A stretch of 64,000 bases of DNA, from assembly GCA_036365515.1 (NCBI GenBank), contig CM070873.1, positions 222,258,876-222,322,875 on the forward strand. Direction: 5' to 3'. The position numbers were made by a program, and so were the translations under genes. How positions within the stretch are numbered: the first letter of the stretch is position 1; every line of letters begins with the position of its first letter. Positions 49,143-60,160 of this stretch are shown here, in pieces. Source of the DNA: Torymus aiolomorphi (taxonomy: Eukaryota > Arthropoda > Insecta > Hymenoptera > Torymidae). The notes under the pieces were generated by a model, which did not search any database, was not told the origin of the DNA, and worked only from the letters and a program-made list of their open reading frames with translations.

Positions 49143-50702
49143 GTTCAGACTCTAATCTGAATAAGATATATAGTTATTACTATGTGTATATGCATACAGT
49201 CGAGGAGATTAACTTGTGCAGGCTCTAACCTGATCAGGGCACATAGTTATTACTATATAACTAAGGCAGCGACTGCTCGACTCAGATAATTCTTGTACGA
49301 GCTCTAACCCATTCAAGATCCATATCTACGTTATGTCGCCTGACACACGACTACACGAGTCAACCTTATATCTCTATGAAGGACTCGCACGCTGTAGATG
49401 AGTACGAGTCATCGACGACGAGCATCGGAGAGCATGCAGCGGACTACGCGAGGCAAACAGCGAGTAAGCAGCGATGTGTTTTCTTCGGTCACGGGCGGAA
49501 GGCGGCCATTGTTGTTGTGCGCGCGCTCCCGCCTCGACACTCTCGGCAGACGGCTCACACGGGCACATTGCTTGGCTATGACGTATGTCCAAGCGGGCCC
49601 ACGGTGCTTCGCGTATCGCCTGCGTCGCCCCAATACTTATATGTGTTGCTCGTTGTGCTGCATCACGGAAGGCGGACCGCATAAACTTAAGCAGACTGCC
49701 GTAATCTGCAACAAGCATTCAGGCTCTAACCTGTTTGAGGTTCATAGTTATCACTATGATTTAAATGTTGTTTTTTATGTATACTTATAATACTTATGTT
49801 ATAAGTATAATAATTTGAAGAAAAATTCAAATGTTATCGTTCAGGTGCTAACCTGTTCGATGCTCATAGTTATCACTATGATTTACATGTTGCTTTTGAT
49901 GTAAACTTATAATATTTATAAGTTATATAATTTGAACAAAATTAAAATTTAATCGTTCAGGCGCTAACGTGTTCTATGTTCATAGTTATCACTATGATTT
50001 AAATGTTGTTTTTTATGTATACTTATAATACTTATAAGTTACATAATATAATTTGAATAAAAATTAAAATTTCAACATCCGGACGCTGACCTGTTCGATG
50101 GTCATAGTTATCACTATGATTTAAATATTGCCTTTTATGTAATCTTATAATATTTATAAGTTACATAATCTAAATAGAAATTAAAATTTCATCGTTCAGG
50201 CGCTACCCTGTTCGATGTTCATAATTATTACTATGACATATTACTATTTATGCAATAATATAATATTTACAATTTATTCGAGTTAAATGGAATTAAACAT
50301 ATAATCGTTCAGGAGCTACCCTGTTCGATGGTCACAGTTATTACTATGCTATATTTCATTTTATGCAACCGTATAATATTTGTTATTCATCTATAAATTC
50401 AGGCACTAACTTGATATTTCTATGATTTTCATAGGAGCTTTCATATTATTAAATAATACTGATAAATTTAAGAAATATTTAAAGAAATTTGGTCGTTCAG
50501 GCTCTATCCTATCGAAATCCGTAGTTATTACTACCTGTTTAAAACAAATCTTAATTTATGCAAACTTATACTTCATATAAGTTACTTCCACATTCATTAA
50601 AATTTGATGTACAAGTTTACTTCGTTTGAAGATCATAAAGTTTTATAAACATCGATAAATTTTCACTCAGGACTAACCTGTTCGACATTCGTAGTAATTA
50701 TT
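49143..50702 (+). repeat. Array of about 12 short stem-loop units
   Basis: Each unit of about 43 nt holds hairpin H1 (typically ATCG-tt-CAGG, loop NGCTAA, CCTG-tt-CGAT) and hairpin H2 (CATAGT-tatc-ACTATG). Units start near 49143, 49216, 49295, 49717, 49838, 49953, 50076, 50192, 50305, 50399, 50493 and 50665. From 49717 most linkers add H3 (ACTTATAA...TTATAAGT). Spacing is 73-79 nt in the first three, 94-123 nt in 49717-50493, and 172 nt before the last. Stems vary with pairing kept in several units: CAGA/TCTG in unit 1, GTAGT/ACTAC in unit 11. Some units are degraded (3, 7, 12). A 380-bp GC-rich block separates units 3 and 4. Strand is arbitrary. It could be a structured non-coding RNA or a satellite-like array. 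Confidence 0.75.
49337..49716. other. GC-rich insert between array units 3 and 4
   Basis: GC-rich and different from the AT-rich linkers. Frames on both strands (49376-49684 plus, 49374-49718 minus) overlap and lack domains. It may be an exon of a non-coding transcript or a separate insertion. Confidence 0.3.
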
Positions 50703-50985
50703 CCGGTTTATCAGAGCTGCAGATAAATCAGAGATTGGAACTTAAGATGCTGTTTAAATCTAAATATTTAGTATAAATATTCACACGGGGTCTGTGCTGC
50801 TCGTTTCTTCAAGTTATACAGTGATGCAGGTCTTAATTAATTCAAAGACACTACAATAACTATCATAATATTAATTATAACTTGTCATTAATACCTTATC
50901 GTATTGGGTTTGTAATATAGTTACGACTATAATGTTCACGTGCTTGATACACGTTTTTTCTATAAAAACTTCTAACTTTGTTTAG

Positions 50986-51219
50986 GTGAATAAACACGCA
51001 CAGAAACTGTCTTTGCACCTTTTTTCATTTCAGCCATGCTGTTTACTGCATCCGATTCATGCTCATACGATAATATTTACAACTTCGCAGGGGTGGGGAA
51101 TCCGCCAATCGAATATGTCAAATGATATCGTTGGCATCCACCAGACACACGCATCGCACTCCAAGATTGAGAAGCTTGATCCATGTTCGCGCATGTGCCG
51201 GATGTGGATCAGCAATACT
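50986..51219 (+). other. Candidate non-coding exon
   Basis: Bounded by TTCTAACTTTGTTTAG at 50985 (acceptor-like with CTAAC) and ATACT|GTAAGTAACC at 51219/51220 (strong donor). It is more GC-balanced than its flanks. The frame inside (50986-51276) shows no domain. A further acceptor-like TCATCGTTTCAG ends at 51422. Together with the array these could form a spliced long non-coding RNA. Confidence 0.3.
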
Positions 51220-51422
51220 GTAAGTAACCGAACGTGGCACACATCAGTTATAAAAAAAAAATTGTTTTACGCGTAGGTTTTTTCAGAGTACCAGGCTTCT
51301 CGCTGATATCCAACGCTTAAACAATTAGATACTTCGCTCTTCGGAGATGTCAGCTGTTTGCGTTCTCCAACAATATCCAACGTTGGACTCTTTTTTAATA
51401 CTGTAGCTGATCATCGTTTCAG

Positions 51423-52590
51423 GTGTATCAATATTGGCGTACTTTTTTTTCATGTACAAATCGTTCGTATACGGAAAAATGGGGGGGGGGGGGGGTTATA
51501 TCTCTCCCTCAATCTACAATGGTAACGATAGCATCATCAGTTGTGAACTCCATGCTAGTCGCCAATGTTTCTTCTATATTTCCGTTGGCTGGTTCTTATA
51601 CATGCCTACTACATGCGTCTGAACGCTACGACAGTGCGTTATTTGACTGTGAATTGCGAATCGATATTAATTGACTCATAAATTCAATAGTTGCGGTCAC
51701 CGCAAAAGAATGCTTTGATCATTCAGATATTATTGTATTTTTTCTTTCTTTCTTTGATTAAACTGTTTTAATTCTGGATCAGGTTACAACCTGATGGAAC
51801 TACAACCATCACGATTGAGATTTCGAATAGTCCAAGAAATTTTAGTGCACTATGAACTCGTCGCTCATACGTTTATAAACTGTGGTGTTGATGATGGCGC
51901 TCGTGGGTGCGTTGTTAGCAACCTCGTGATGAATGTACGCACATTACTGACTTTAAGGGTATTTACCAATAGTCGAATTCGAGCAGTGAACGCGCTTGTG
52001 CTTGCATTCAGAATCATGAATAATCGAGAGCGTATACTGTGCACTCTCTAATGCCTCGGGAAGAAGCGTTTGTCACTGTTATGATATAATATATATGATC
52101 ATTTGTTTACTTGGAATTATCATTTGTGTAAGAAAAATTTTATACAGTTAATCATTGTCGACTGACGTATGCACATGAGTACGCTTATACATTATCCTGT
52201 CAACGTATTACATTGATTACTAGTCGATTTATCGCAGAAATTTTGTCTGTTTCAATTCACCTACTAGCGAGCAACTGCCTTCACAAGCTCCTTAAATATT
52301 AAGGACTCTTACGTAAGCGTAGAATTTGACGTAGAGATTTCTTTAAATCGAATGCTCTACGATTCTAAAAAATCTACGCTTTACTTGACCATAACTTTTG
52401 AGATACAGTTGGATGCAGTATTGCTCTGTGTAAGAGCCTTATCGTTGAGACTATTTATTTATTAATCTTATCTTATTGGATAATCCAAAGAGTTTTGTTT
52501 TTTTCTTACACATGAAATGTACATATTGTCACTAATAATAGGATCATCTCTGATGATAATATCTATTTTTTGTTTATTCTGAGCATGGTT
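51423..52590. other. Region downstream of the stem-loop array
   Basis: Includes a G run at 51481-51495 and an 85-codon frame at 51794-52051 without a recognisable domain. CAGGTTACAACCTG at 51780 echoes hairpin H1 of the array. A hairpin TTTATTCTGA...TCAGAATAAA is at 52573-52603. Confidence 0.3.
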
Positions 52591-52593
52591 TGT

Positions 52594-52690
52594 TCAGAAT
52601 AAACTCGGCTTCGCCTCGGGGGGCAATTGCTCCGCCGGGAGGAATGATCGACTTTCGTCCCTAGGAATGTAATGTACTATAGCTTGGTGG
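52594..52690. repeat. Fragment of hairpin family with GGCTTCGCCTCGG loop
   Basis: ACTCGGCTTCGCCTCGGGG followed by AGGAATGTAATGTACTATAG at 52663. The loop and right-hand end match those of the hairpin at 60326-60464. The left arm appears lost. Confidence 0.55.
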
Positions 52691-52844
52691 GTTCGTAATT
52701 GTTTTGATATGTGCTCATAGGTATGGGTTCAAGGTGGATCCTAGTTGTAATACAATTTTATGTGAATTTGATGGTATAATAATTTTTAACTGACCTTTCA
52801 ATTAAAATTGTAGATGTGTATAAGTAATATACTATTATAGCACG

Positions 52845-52985
52845 GTGTGACCTAAGTCTCCACTTAGGTCACGTCTATCCGTGACTTAAGTAGTCGATTA
52901 TTGCACCATGTTTATCGCACTCGCTACGCTCCTACGCTAACCTCACGGTGCAAAAATGAACTGCTTAAGGCACGAATAGGCGTGA
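52845..52985. repeat. Compound hairpin with ACTCGCTACGCTC loop
   Basis: GTCACG...CTTAAG...TTGCACC pairs imperfectly with GGTGCAA...CTTAAG...CGTGAC, enclosing TTATCGCACTCGCTACGCTC. A second small hairpin GACCTAAGT-CTCC-ACTTAGGTC lies at its left edge. The giant foldback at 52996 starts within 15 bp of its right edge. Confidence 0.7.
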
Positions 52986-54149
52986 CAGCGGACTTACAAG
53001 GCAGGTATCCTAAGTGTAAACCGCCGATTTGAATGATATTGCAATATGTTGTAGTACATTAAAAAATAAGAGAAACGTATATTTTTTACGTGCTGATAGA
53101 CACTTTAAGGGGGTGAAATCTACCCCTAAAATTCACCTTCAAAAACAGTTTTTTTTCAAATATTTCAAAAACAAATATAGCTAGCTTAATGAAACCGACG
53201 CCTAAAATTGTAGAATAAAAAAGGCTTCAAAACAGCATCACTTTCAATTTTAAGGGTAGCAACCCCTATTTTTTTTTTTTTTTCAAGAAAACTAAGCTTT
53301 TTTCGTCAATTTTCGGCTATAAAGATTACAATAAATTATATATCGCCTTAAAACTGATACCATTTAAAAGAAAATTAAAAAATAAAGTTGACATGTTTCG
53401 TAGTTTTGGCCAAAATTATTTTTTAGGGGATAACTACCCCTTATTTATATTTTTTTCATTATTTCAGAAACAAATAAAGATACCTTAATAAAACCAACGC
53501 TAAAAATTTTAATAAGAAAGGCCACAAATCTGCATCACTTTCAACTTTAACGGTAGCAACCCCTATTTTTTTTTAAAGGAAATTAAGTTTTTTTATCAAA
53601 TTTCAGCTATAAAAATTACAATAAATTATATATCTCCTTAAAAATCATTCTAATTAAAAGAATATTAAAATACAAAGTTGACCTGTCTCGTGGTTTTGGC
53701 CAAAATAAATCTTTTTGAGGGGTACTACCCCCTTTTGTTCTTAACTAAGCAATGGAAGATTAAATATAATTTTTTTTTTGAAAGTTTTTTGTCTAAATGT
53801 TTTTTACGGTCACATGCATTCTTCAAAATGTAAAATAAACATTCTTAACTGGTAAGAACCACCCCTACAAAACTTACATTCTCTCCATTAATGACCATAA
53901 AATTTTGACCAATAACAGACGAACGGTAGGTAACTTTAGTGCTTTCGGGCAATACGAAATACTAATTTATCATTAATTTTGCAAAAATAGTTTGATTAAA
54001 CTATTTGTTTAAATGAATTATTGTAAAGGTTTTTTCGAAAAACTAATTTTTAGTCGAATCCCACAAGAATAATAACATATTTATTTAAACTTTTATATGT
54101 TCTAGTGAACCAAAAAGCGAAAAATATTTATATTTTTTATCTGTGAATA

Positions 54150-55349
54150 GGGTAAGTGTGCCAGTTACTGTGCCCCTTAAGGCGATGTCCGTAGTATTTA
54201 ATCAATTACTATTTTTTTTTTTCAATTTTTAATCATCTTAACATCTTTATATGATAATGATATATTCTGCGAGCAGAATAAACACCTTTTTAATACAATA
54301 TTATGTAAGGAATATTAAATAATTAATAAAATAACAGCATGAGCCTTTGCATCAGTTACTGTATCATTAATTTAGTTACTGTGCGTCAGTTAGTGTACAT
54401 TGTTTTAATTACTGTGTGTCACTTAGTGTACATTGTTTTAATTACTGTGTGTCAGTTAGTGTACATTGTTTTAATTACTGTGTGTCACTTAGTGTACATT
54501 GTTTTAATTACTGTGACTTAGATTCTGGACACTGTATTTAATCCTGTGTCTTTTTTTCTCACTCATCTGCATCTGCATAAACTATATAAAATATATTTAA
54601 ACATGAAATTTTTTTTTTTTTTTTTTATTTTATTTAGTAGACCCCTGCTGAAAATCATCCATTTCTCTTCCATTGCTATGATTTACTACGTATAGAAGTA
54701 CTTACTTATTATAGAAAGAAATAAAATAAAGATGGGAATAAAATATATTATTTTTAAATATATTAAAAACTGTGTTATTTGCTCTGTGGGTAAGCAACGA
54801 ACGTCAAAGTTGACTTGCACACAGCACAGGCGAAGAAGCATGAGAAAGTAAGATTAGCGTAGCCTACCGCGAGGGGGCACAGTAACTAAATACATTCATG
54901 AAAACTTGTCCAGTTACTGTGCACAGTAACTTGAAATATGCCAAAAATTCGTTTTAGTTACTGGATTATATTAAATTAAACAATAATATTAATCAAAACT
55001 ACTTTTTTATTGTTCTTTTGTCAACTAGACGGGTTTTATAAACATTAAGTGTATTTTTTTATTATGAAAAATGTTATTTTTATAGTTTTTCAATCACTTT
55101 TGTATAGGCATATTCTTAAGCGTTTCGATAAGAAAATCATAGAAATCGCGATGAGAAATTTAATAAATTATTTGAAATATATTATAAGAATAATTAAGTC
55201 ATACTGTAGGTTTAACAATAAAAAGCATGAATTGAACTATATATCAAAATTTAGATATTTATGATTAAATATGATTATACTGTACTATTAATGAAAATGA
55301 TTTAAGGGCACAGTAACTGAAGCGGGCACAGTAACTGGCACACTTACCC
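54150..55349. mobile_element. 1.2-kb TA-flanked element with reiterated TIR motif
   Basis: The ends are GGGTAAGTGTGCCAGTTACT and its reverse complement (TIR about 26 bp). TA lies on both sides (54148-54149, 55350-55351), as in IS630/Tc1/mariner transposons. Deleting it restores the pairing of the outer foldback arm (TCTGTGAA-TA-ATACATT). Inside, GTTACTGTG or its complement recurs many times, including a tandem block at 54366-54515 of about four 35-bp units. The only frame (55049-55264) is not a transposase. Non-autonomous. Confidence 0.88.
54366..54515. repeat. 35-bp tandem repeats inside the TA-flanked element
   Basis: About four copies of a unit containing TTAATTACTGTGTGTCA and TTAGTGTACATTG, alternating CAGTTAG and CACTTAG. 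The units echo the terminal CAGTTACTGTGC motif. Confidence 0.9.
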
Positions 55350-56133
55350 TAATACATTTTGAAGGGGTGAAAATCGTCCCCCCTCCAAAATAGTGTGTTA
55401 TATACACTAATTTATACTATTACGCAACATTTTTTCTAAAATTTACTCATTGTTATAAAATGACAATATCATCCACAGTTTTTGGTTGGCGGGTATTGCA
55501 ATCCTAATTTTTTGGAAGCTCTGATGAGAAAAGTTGATAGAACTCATTAAGATTGCTTATCGACTTATATGATGAATCTTATTGTCAATTCCATTTTTTT
55601 CAGTAGGACTCGATAAAATGCAACGAAATAGATATAGATCGACGTAGGTCAATAAAACTCTATACGAAAAAATTACAATTGAAGTCAATGAAATTTCAAG
55701 ACCCTGAGTTTATTCATTTCAATTGTAATTTGTCATATCGAGTTTTATCGAGTTATATTGACTGATATCCGTTTTATCGCATTTTATCAAATTCTAATGC
55801 AGACATTGGAATTAAGATTCACCACTCAAGTCAAAAGAGACTTTATCGACTTCAATGTGAATCTTATCGACTTCTATCGACTTTTACCAACTTTTTCCAG
55901 CAGGGAGGGTAAATGTGTTTTTTATTATTTTTTTCTGAAAAAATTGCATAAATAATCAAAATGTAGAGATTAATTTTTTTTTCAAAAAATAATAAAAATG
56001 AAATTTACGTGTTGCAAAAAAATACAAAATGAAATGATAACTAATGTATTATTTACAGATAAAAAATATAAATATTTTTCGCTTTTTGATTCACTACAAC
56101 ATATAAAAGTTTAAATAAACATGTTATTGTTCT

Positions 56134-57176
56134 GGGTGGGTATCGAAAAGGCGAACGTTCACTTCGTATTTGCACCAAAATATCGAATCTTTTTGCTCCG
56201 AATTACGATATATACTCATGACTTTTTTAATGAATGCATGTAATTAGAATGTTCGAATCGTCGACTGGTTATGATGAATAAAGAAAATATGATCGATATA
56301 GTTGCATTCAAATCGTTATTGTCCGAAACATGAAAATTTTTTCCAACCATTAAGTAGAAATGTAAGTAATGCTGTTAATGGGTAATACGGGCAAGTTTTT
56401 CGCGAGTGTCCTTTTTAATTAAAGGCCCAATGAAAAAAAAATTGTCAAAATTACGAAAAACAATAAGTTAATATCTTATTGTTGTCAAAGAAATCAATCG
56501 AAGTGTTTCGTCCAGGCTACTAGATTGGACTCATCAGTGATGATCTAGTAGCCGTCATCAGACACTTGCCGCTGGGTGGTCACGGCCAAAGCTTTATAGA
56601 CTGAGCCACCTTTTTCACTAGTGGAAAAGGAGGCTCCATCTATCGGTGTATAATTAACCCAAACACCGTATAATATAATATAAATTTATGAAGCTAATGC
56701 CCGATCAAGATTTCATGTAAGTAATGCTGCTAATGGGTAATACGGGCAAGTTTTTCGCGAGTGTCCTTTTTAATTAAAGGCCCAATGAAAAAAAAAATTG
56801 TTAAAATTGCGAAAAACAATAAGTTAATATCTTATTGTAGTCAAAGAAATCAATCGAAGTGTTTCGTCCAGGCTACTAGATTGGACTCATCAGTGATGAT
56901 CTAGTAGCCGTCATCAGACACTTGCCGCTGGGTGGTCACGGCCAAAGCTTTATAGACTGAGCCACCTTTTTCACTAGTGGAAAAGGAGGCTCCATGTATC
57001 GGTGTATAATTAACCCAAACACCGTATAATATAATATAAATTTATGAAGCTAATGCCCGATCAAGTGTTCATTACAAGTCGACGATTCGAACATTGTAAT
57101 TAAATGCGTTCGTTAAAAAAAATTCGATATTTTGCTATAAATACGAAGTGAACATTCGCCTTTTCGATATCCATCC
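56134..57176. mobile_element. 1.04-kb element with 8-bp target duplication (hAT-like, non-autonomous)
   Basis: Flanked by ATTGTTCT on both sides (56126-56133, 57177-57184). The ends GGGTGGGTATCGAAAAGGCG and the complement of GGATGGATATCGAAAAGGCG are inverted, and the pairing runs on for about 120 bp. Taking it out rejoins the right arm of the giant foldback exactly. An 8-bp duplication fits hAT (also P or similar) transposons. No ORF. It contains a 355-bp tandem duplication with strong hairpins. Confidence 0.88.
56360..57065. repeat. 355-bp tandem duplication with conserved hairpins
   Basis: Copy A 56360-56714 and copy B 56715-57065 are almost identical. Each contains GGCTACTAGAT...ATCTAGTAGCC (11-bp perfect stem, 56515-56553 in copy A) within an outer AAGTGT/ACACTT pair. 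Each also has GAGCCACCTTTTTCACTAGT ending GGAAAAGGAGGCTC, a second strong stem. Copy B preserves both. Confidence 0.92.
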
Positions 57177-58274
57177 ATTGTTCTTGTGGATTCGACTAAA
57201 AATTAGTTTTTCAAAAAAAACTTTACAATAATTCGTTTAAACAAATAGTTTAGTCAAACTATTTTTGCAAAATTAATAATAAATTAGTATTTCGTATTGC
57301 CCGAAAGCACTAAAGTTACATACCGTTCGTCTGTTATTGGTCAAAATTTTATGGTCATTAACGGAGAGAATGTAAGTTTTGTAGGGGTGGTTCTTACCAG
57401 TTAAGAATGTTTATTTTACATTTTGAAGAATGCATGTGACCGTAAAAAACATTTAGACAAAAAACTTTCTAAAAAAAATTATATTTAATCTTCCATTGCT
57501 TAGTTAAGAACAAAAGGGGGTAGTACCCCTCAAAAAGATATATTTTGGCTAAAACCACGAGACAGGTCAACTTTGTATTTTAATATTCTTTTAATTAGAA
57601 TGATTTTTAAGGAGATATATAATTTATTGTAATTTTTATAGCTGAAATTTGATAAAAAAACTTAATTTCCTTTAAAAAAAAAAAATAGGGGTTGCTACCG
57701 TTAAAGTTGAAAGTGATGCAGATTTGTGGCCTTTCTTATTTTAAAATTTTTAGCGTTGGTTTTATTAAGGTATCTTTATTTGTTTCTGAAATAATGAAAA
57801 AAATATAAATAAGGGGTAGTTACCCCCTAAAAAATAATTTTGGCCAAAACTACGAAACATGTCAACTTTATTTTTTAATTTTCTTTTAAATGGTATCAGT
57901 TTTAAGGCGATATATAATTTATTGTAATCTTTATAGCCGAAAATTGACGAAAAAAGCTTAGTTTTCTTGAAAAAAAAAAAAAATAGGGGTTGCTACCCTT
58001 AAAATTGAAAGTGATGCTGTTTTGAAGCCTTTTTTATTCTACAATTTTAGGCGTCGGTTTCATTAAGCTAGCTTTATTTGTTTTTGAAATATTTGAAAAA
58101 AAACTGTTTTTGAAGGTGAATTTTAGGGGTAGATTTCACCACCTTAAAGTGTCTATCAGCACGTAAAAAAATATACGTTTCTCTTATTTTTTAATGTACT
58201 ACAACATATTTCAATATCATCCAAATCGGCGACTTACACTTGGGATATCTTCCTTGTTAGGTAAACGTGCTATA

Positions 58275-58410
58275 AAATATCGTACGACACTATAGTGCCT
58301 TCAATGGCCCACTGCACGACGTGAATTATCACCTTCGCTGCGCTCGGGCGCTAAGTTCACGTCGTGCCATAATGGACCAATTAAGGCACTAGTATCGTAA
58401 TATACTATTT
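58275..58410. repeat. Hairpin, GCACGACGTGAATTAT subfamily, full-length copy
   Basis: Outer arms ATCGTACGACACTATAGTGC and GGCACTAGTATCGTAATATA, and inner stem GCACGACGTGAATTAT against AAGTTCACGTCGTGC, around ACCTTCGCTGCGCTCGG. It is the same subfamily as 15300-15409, here with both flanks. Confidence 0.85.
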
Positions 58411-59033
58411 TAATTTCAGGAGCTGATTGAGATGCTTATTCCATGGACATAACAGACAAGGAAATGAATGTTGGTGAAAGTGACTATCCATATGGTCTTA
58501 CAAGAATCTCGTAGCGAAACAATCTCTAGTCAATATAAACAATGATTTGGATGCAGAAGCTATTCGATGTCTACTTTTTCAATATACTTCGCGGGAGGAT
58601 ACTTTGAAATTAATTGGTGTAAATAGCTGAAAATTAGAATATATCGCCAGGTATTCATTAATTGTAAATGCTATAAACTAATACAAGAAAAATTTTATTT
58701 TCTTCTATTAATGATGTAGATAAAATATTTTGAATCTTAGGAAAACGATTTAATACATTTGTCCAAAAAAGATTAGGTTCTGTTGATGCTTCCACAGATT
58801 GCATCGTCAATTGTTGAATCCATTTTTGCCAATATATTTCGCCTTTGAAGCGTTATGAAAGTCTGTTGGTGCACTGAAACAAATGCGGATCACGAGACGT
58901 TAACAGCATAACCTTTCAACAGAAAACATAACTATAACTATAATTATAACATTTATAATTCCCGACTATTATAAAACTTTTTATTACATTAAATGTTATT
59001 GAATAATTTATTTTATATTAAATACTAATAAAA
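58411..59033. other. Spacer with possible ORF debris
   Basis: Short frames exist in both directions (for example 58453 onward on plus, and an interrupted minus-strand reading at about 58720-58890), too broken to name. They may be remains of the transposon that carried the MADF gene downstream. Confidence 0.3.
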
Positions 59034-59944
59034 ATGAGTGATTCAGGAAAAGATATTTCGAAAGTGAATCCAATAGATGTTCTTCTTATTGAAAATATTG
59101 AAAAAGAAAGAATATTATATAATAGATACTGGAAGTTATGTAGATGAAGGTTACAAATGCAAAAATAAAAGGCATTAGCTTATAAAAGAATCAGTAAAAA
59201 AATTGTTAAAAGATTTGATTTAGAAGTGTAAAAGTTATATTTGTTTTGTTATTACAAGTTTGAAGGGTAAAAGTTATATTTGTTTTGTAATATCATTTTC
59301 ATATCCATTGACATAGTCTTTTGTATTCATTTATGTATATTTCCCATATAAATAATTTGATAACTGAAGAATAATTTTGATAGATACTTAAAAATTCATA
59401 TTGTTTATTATGATTGCAGAGACAGATATAGAGACAATATGGACATCGATAAGAAAAGTTTTTGTAGAGCTATAAAACTTGATAAGGAGTATTATTTGCA
59501 AGATTATTTAAGATTTCTTATGCCGTATATCAAAGTTGCAAAGAAGAAAACTTTTCCATATATACGAAAATTTTATGTTCCACTTAAACTGTCACCTGTA
59601 CATCCATTAATGAGCTCTGATGATGAAGAACATGACAAGGTGCATAATGGTAACAAACGTAAAGCTATACAGGTAAACAATAAAAATAGTAAACCTATAT
59701 GGACCCCTAAACTGAATTTTTGTGGAAACGATAATGAATTATCCCAAGAACCTTATAAAAATGATGATGAATTATCCCAAGAACCTTATGAAAATGATGA
59801 TAAGTTATGCCAAGAACCTTATGCAAATGATGATGAATTATCCCAAGAACTTATGAAAATGATGATGAATTATCCCAAGAACCTCATGAAAATAAAATTT
59901 CTGAAAGCACTGAAGAACCAAGCACGTCAAAATTATTAGAATAG
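59034..59944 (+). pseudogene. Decayed MADF-domain gene with decapeptide repeats
   Basis: ATG 59034 opens VLLIENIEKERILYNRYW, the start of a MADF (trihelix Myb-like) DNA-binding domain. The frame then hits TGA at 59145. After two frame changes LAYKRISKKIVKRFD (about 59176-59220) continues the domain. A CAG acceptor at 59419 leads to DRYRDNMDIDKKSF, the typical MADF end. Downstream (59439-59939) is a 166-codon frame with about five copies of a 10-residue repeat (NDDELSQEPY). One C is missing near 59850 relative to the other repeats, shifting the frame. The intact phase would stop at 59944. MADF proteins are regulators, and relatives occur as the second gene of Harbinger transposons. The stop and shifts make this a pseudogene. 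Confidence 0.65.
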
Positions 59945-60160
59945 AAGAGCGATACTGATGATATGTGGAATTTTCCAGTTTTTTAATGACCTAAAAGAAG
60001 ATTTTTCTCAAATATCAGCTAACAATCAACTAATTTGTATCGCAGATATTTCAAGCAATTTATTATTACACAGAACTTAAAAATAATGTAATACTTAAAC
60101 ATAGATGTTAATACTTAAACTTAGCTTAAAATAAAAAAAAAATGTTAATACTTAAAAAAA

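Larger units (their letters stand above)
52996..58257. mobile_element. Giant foldback element (arms about 1.15 kb) with two nested insertions
   Basis: The left arm 52996-54147, continuing at 55350, pairs in inverted orientation with the right arm from about 56034 to 58257. Matching blocks include TGTTGTAGTACATT, GTGCTGATAGACACTTTAA, GGGTAGCAACCCCTA and CTTTCGGGCAATACGAAAT. The central spacer is about 680 bp. Net of the two inserts the element is about 3 kb and has no transposase-like ORF, so it is non-autonomous. AAATAGGGG and poly-A/T runs fill the arms. The arms are similar but not identical, so it is not very young. Confidence 0.9.

Noticed and set aside
49374..49790. Frames of 102-130 codons on both strands inside the stem-loop array region
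   Set aside because: Mutually overlapping and unrelated to known proteins. The GC-rich block is better treated as non-coding.
49143..50702. CRISPR array or tRNA cluster
   Set aside because: Repeats are imperfect with homologous, drifting linkers rather than unique spacers, and the genome is eukaryotic. The units do not fold as cloverleaves and lack A and B boxes.
55049..55264. 71-codon frame in the TA-flanked element as a transposase
   Set aside because: Too short and without a DDE/D signature. The AT-rich composition explains its Ile/Lys content.
58720..58890. Minus-strand transposase-like fragment
   Set aside because: The reading needs more than one frame change and shows no firm catalytic motif, so it cannot be named.
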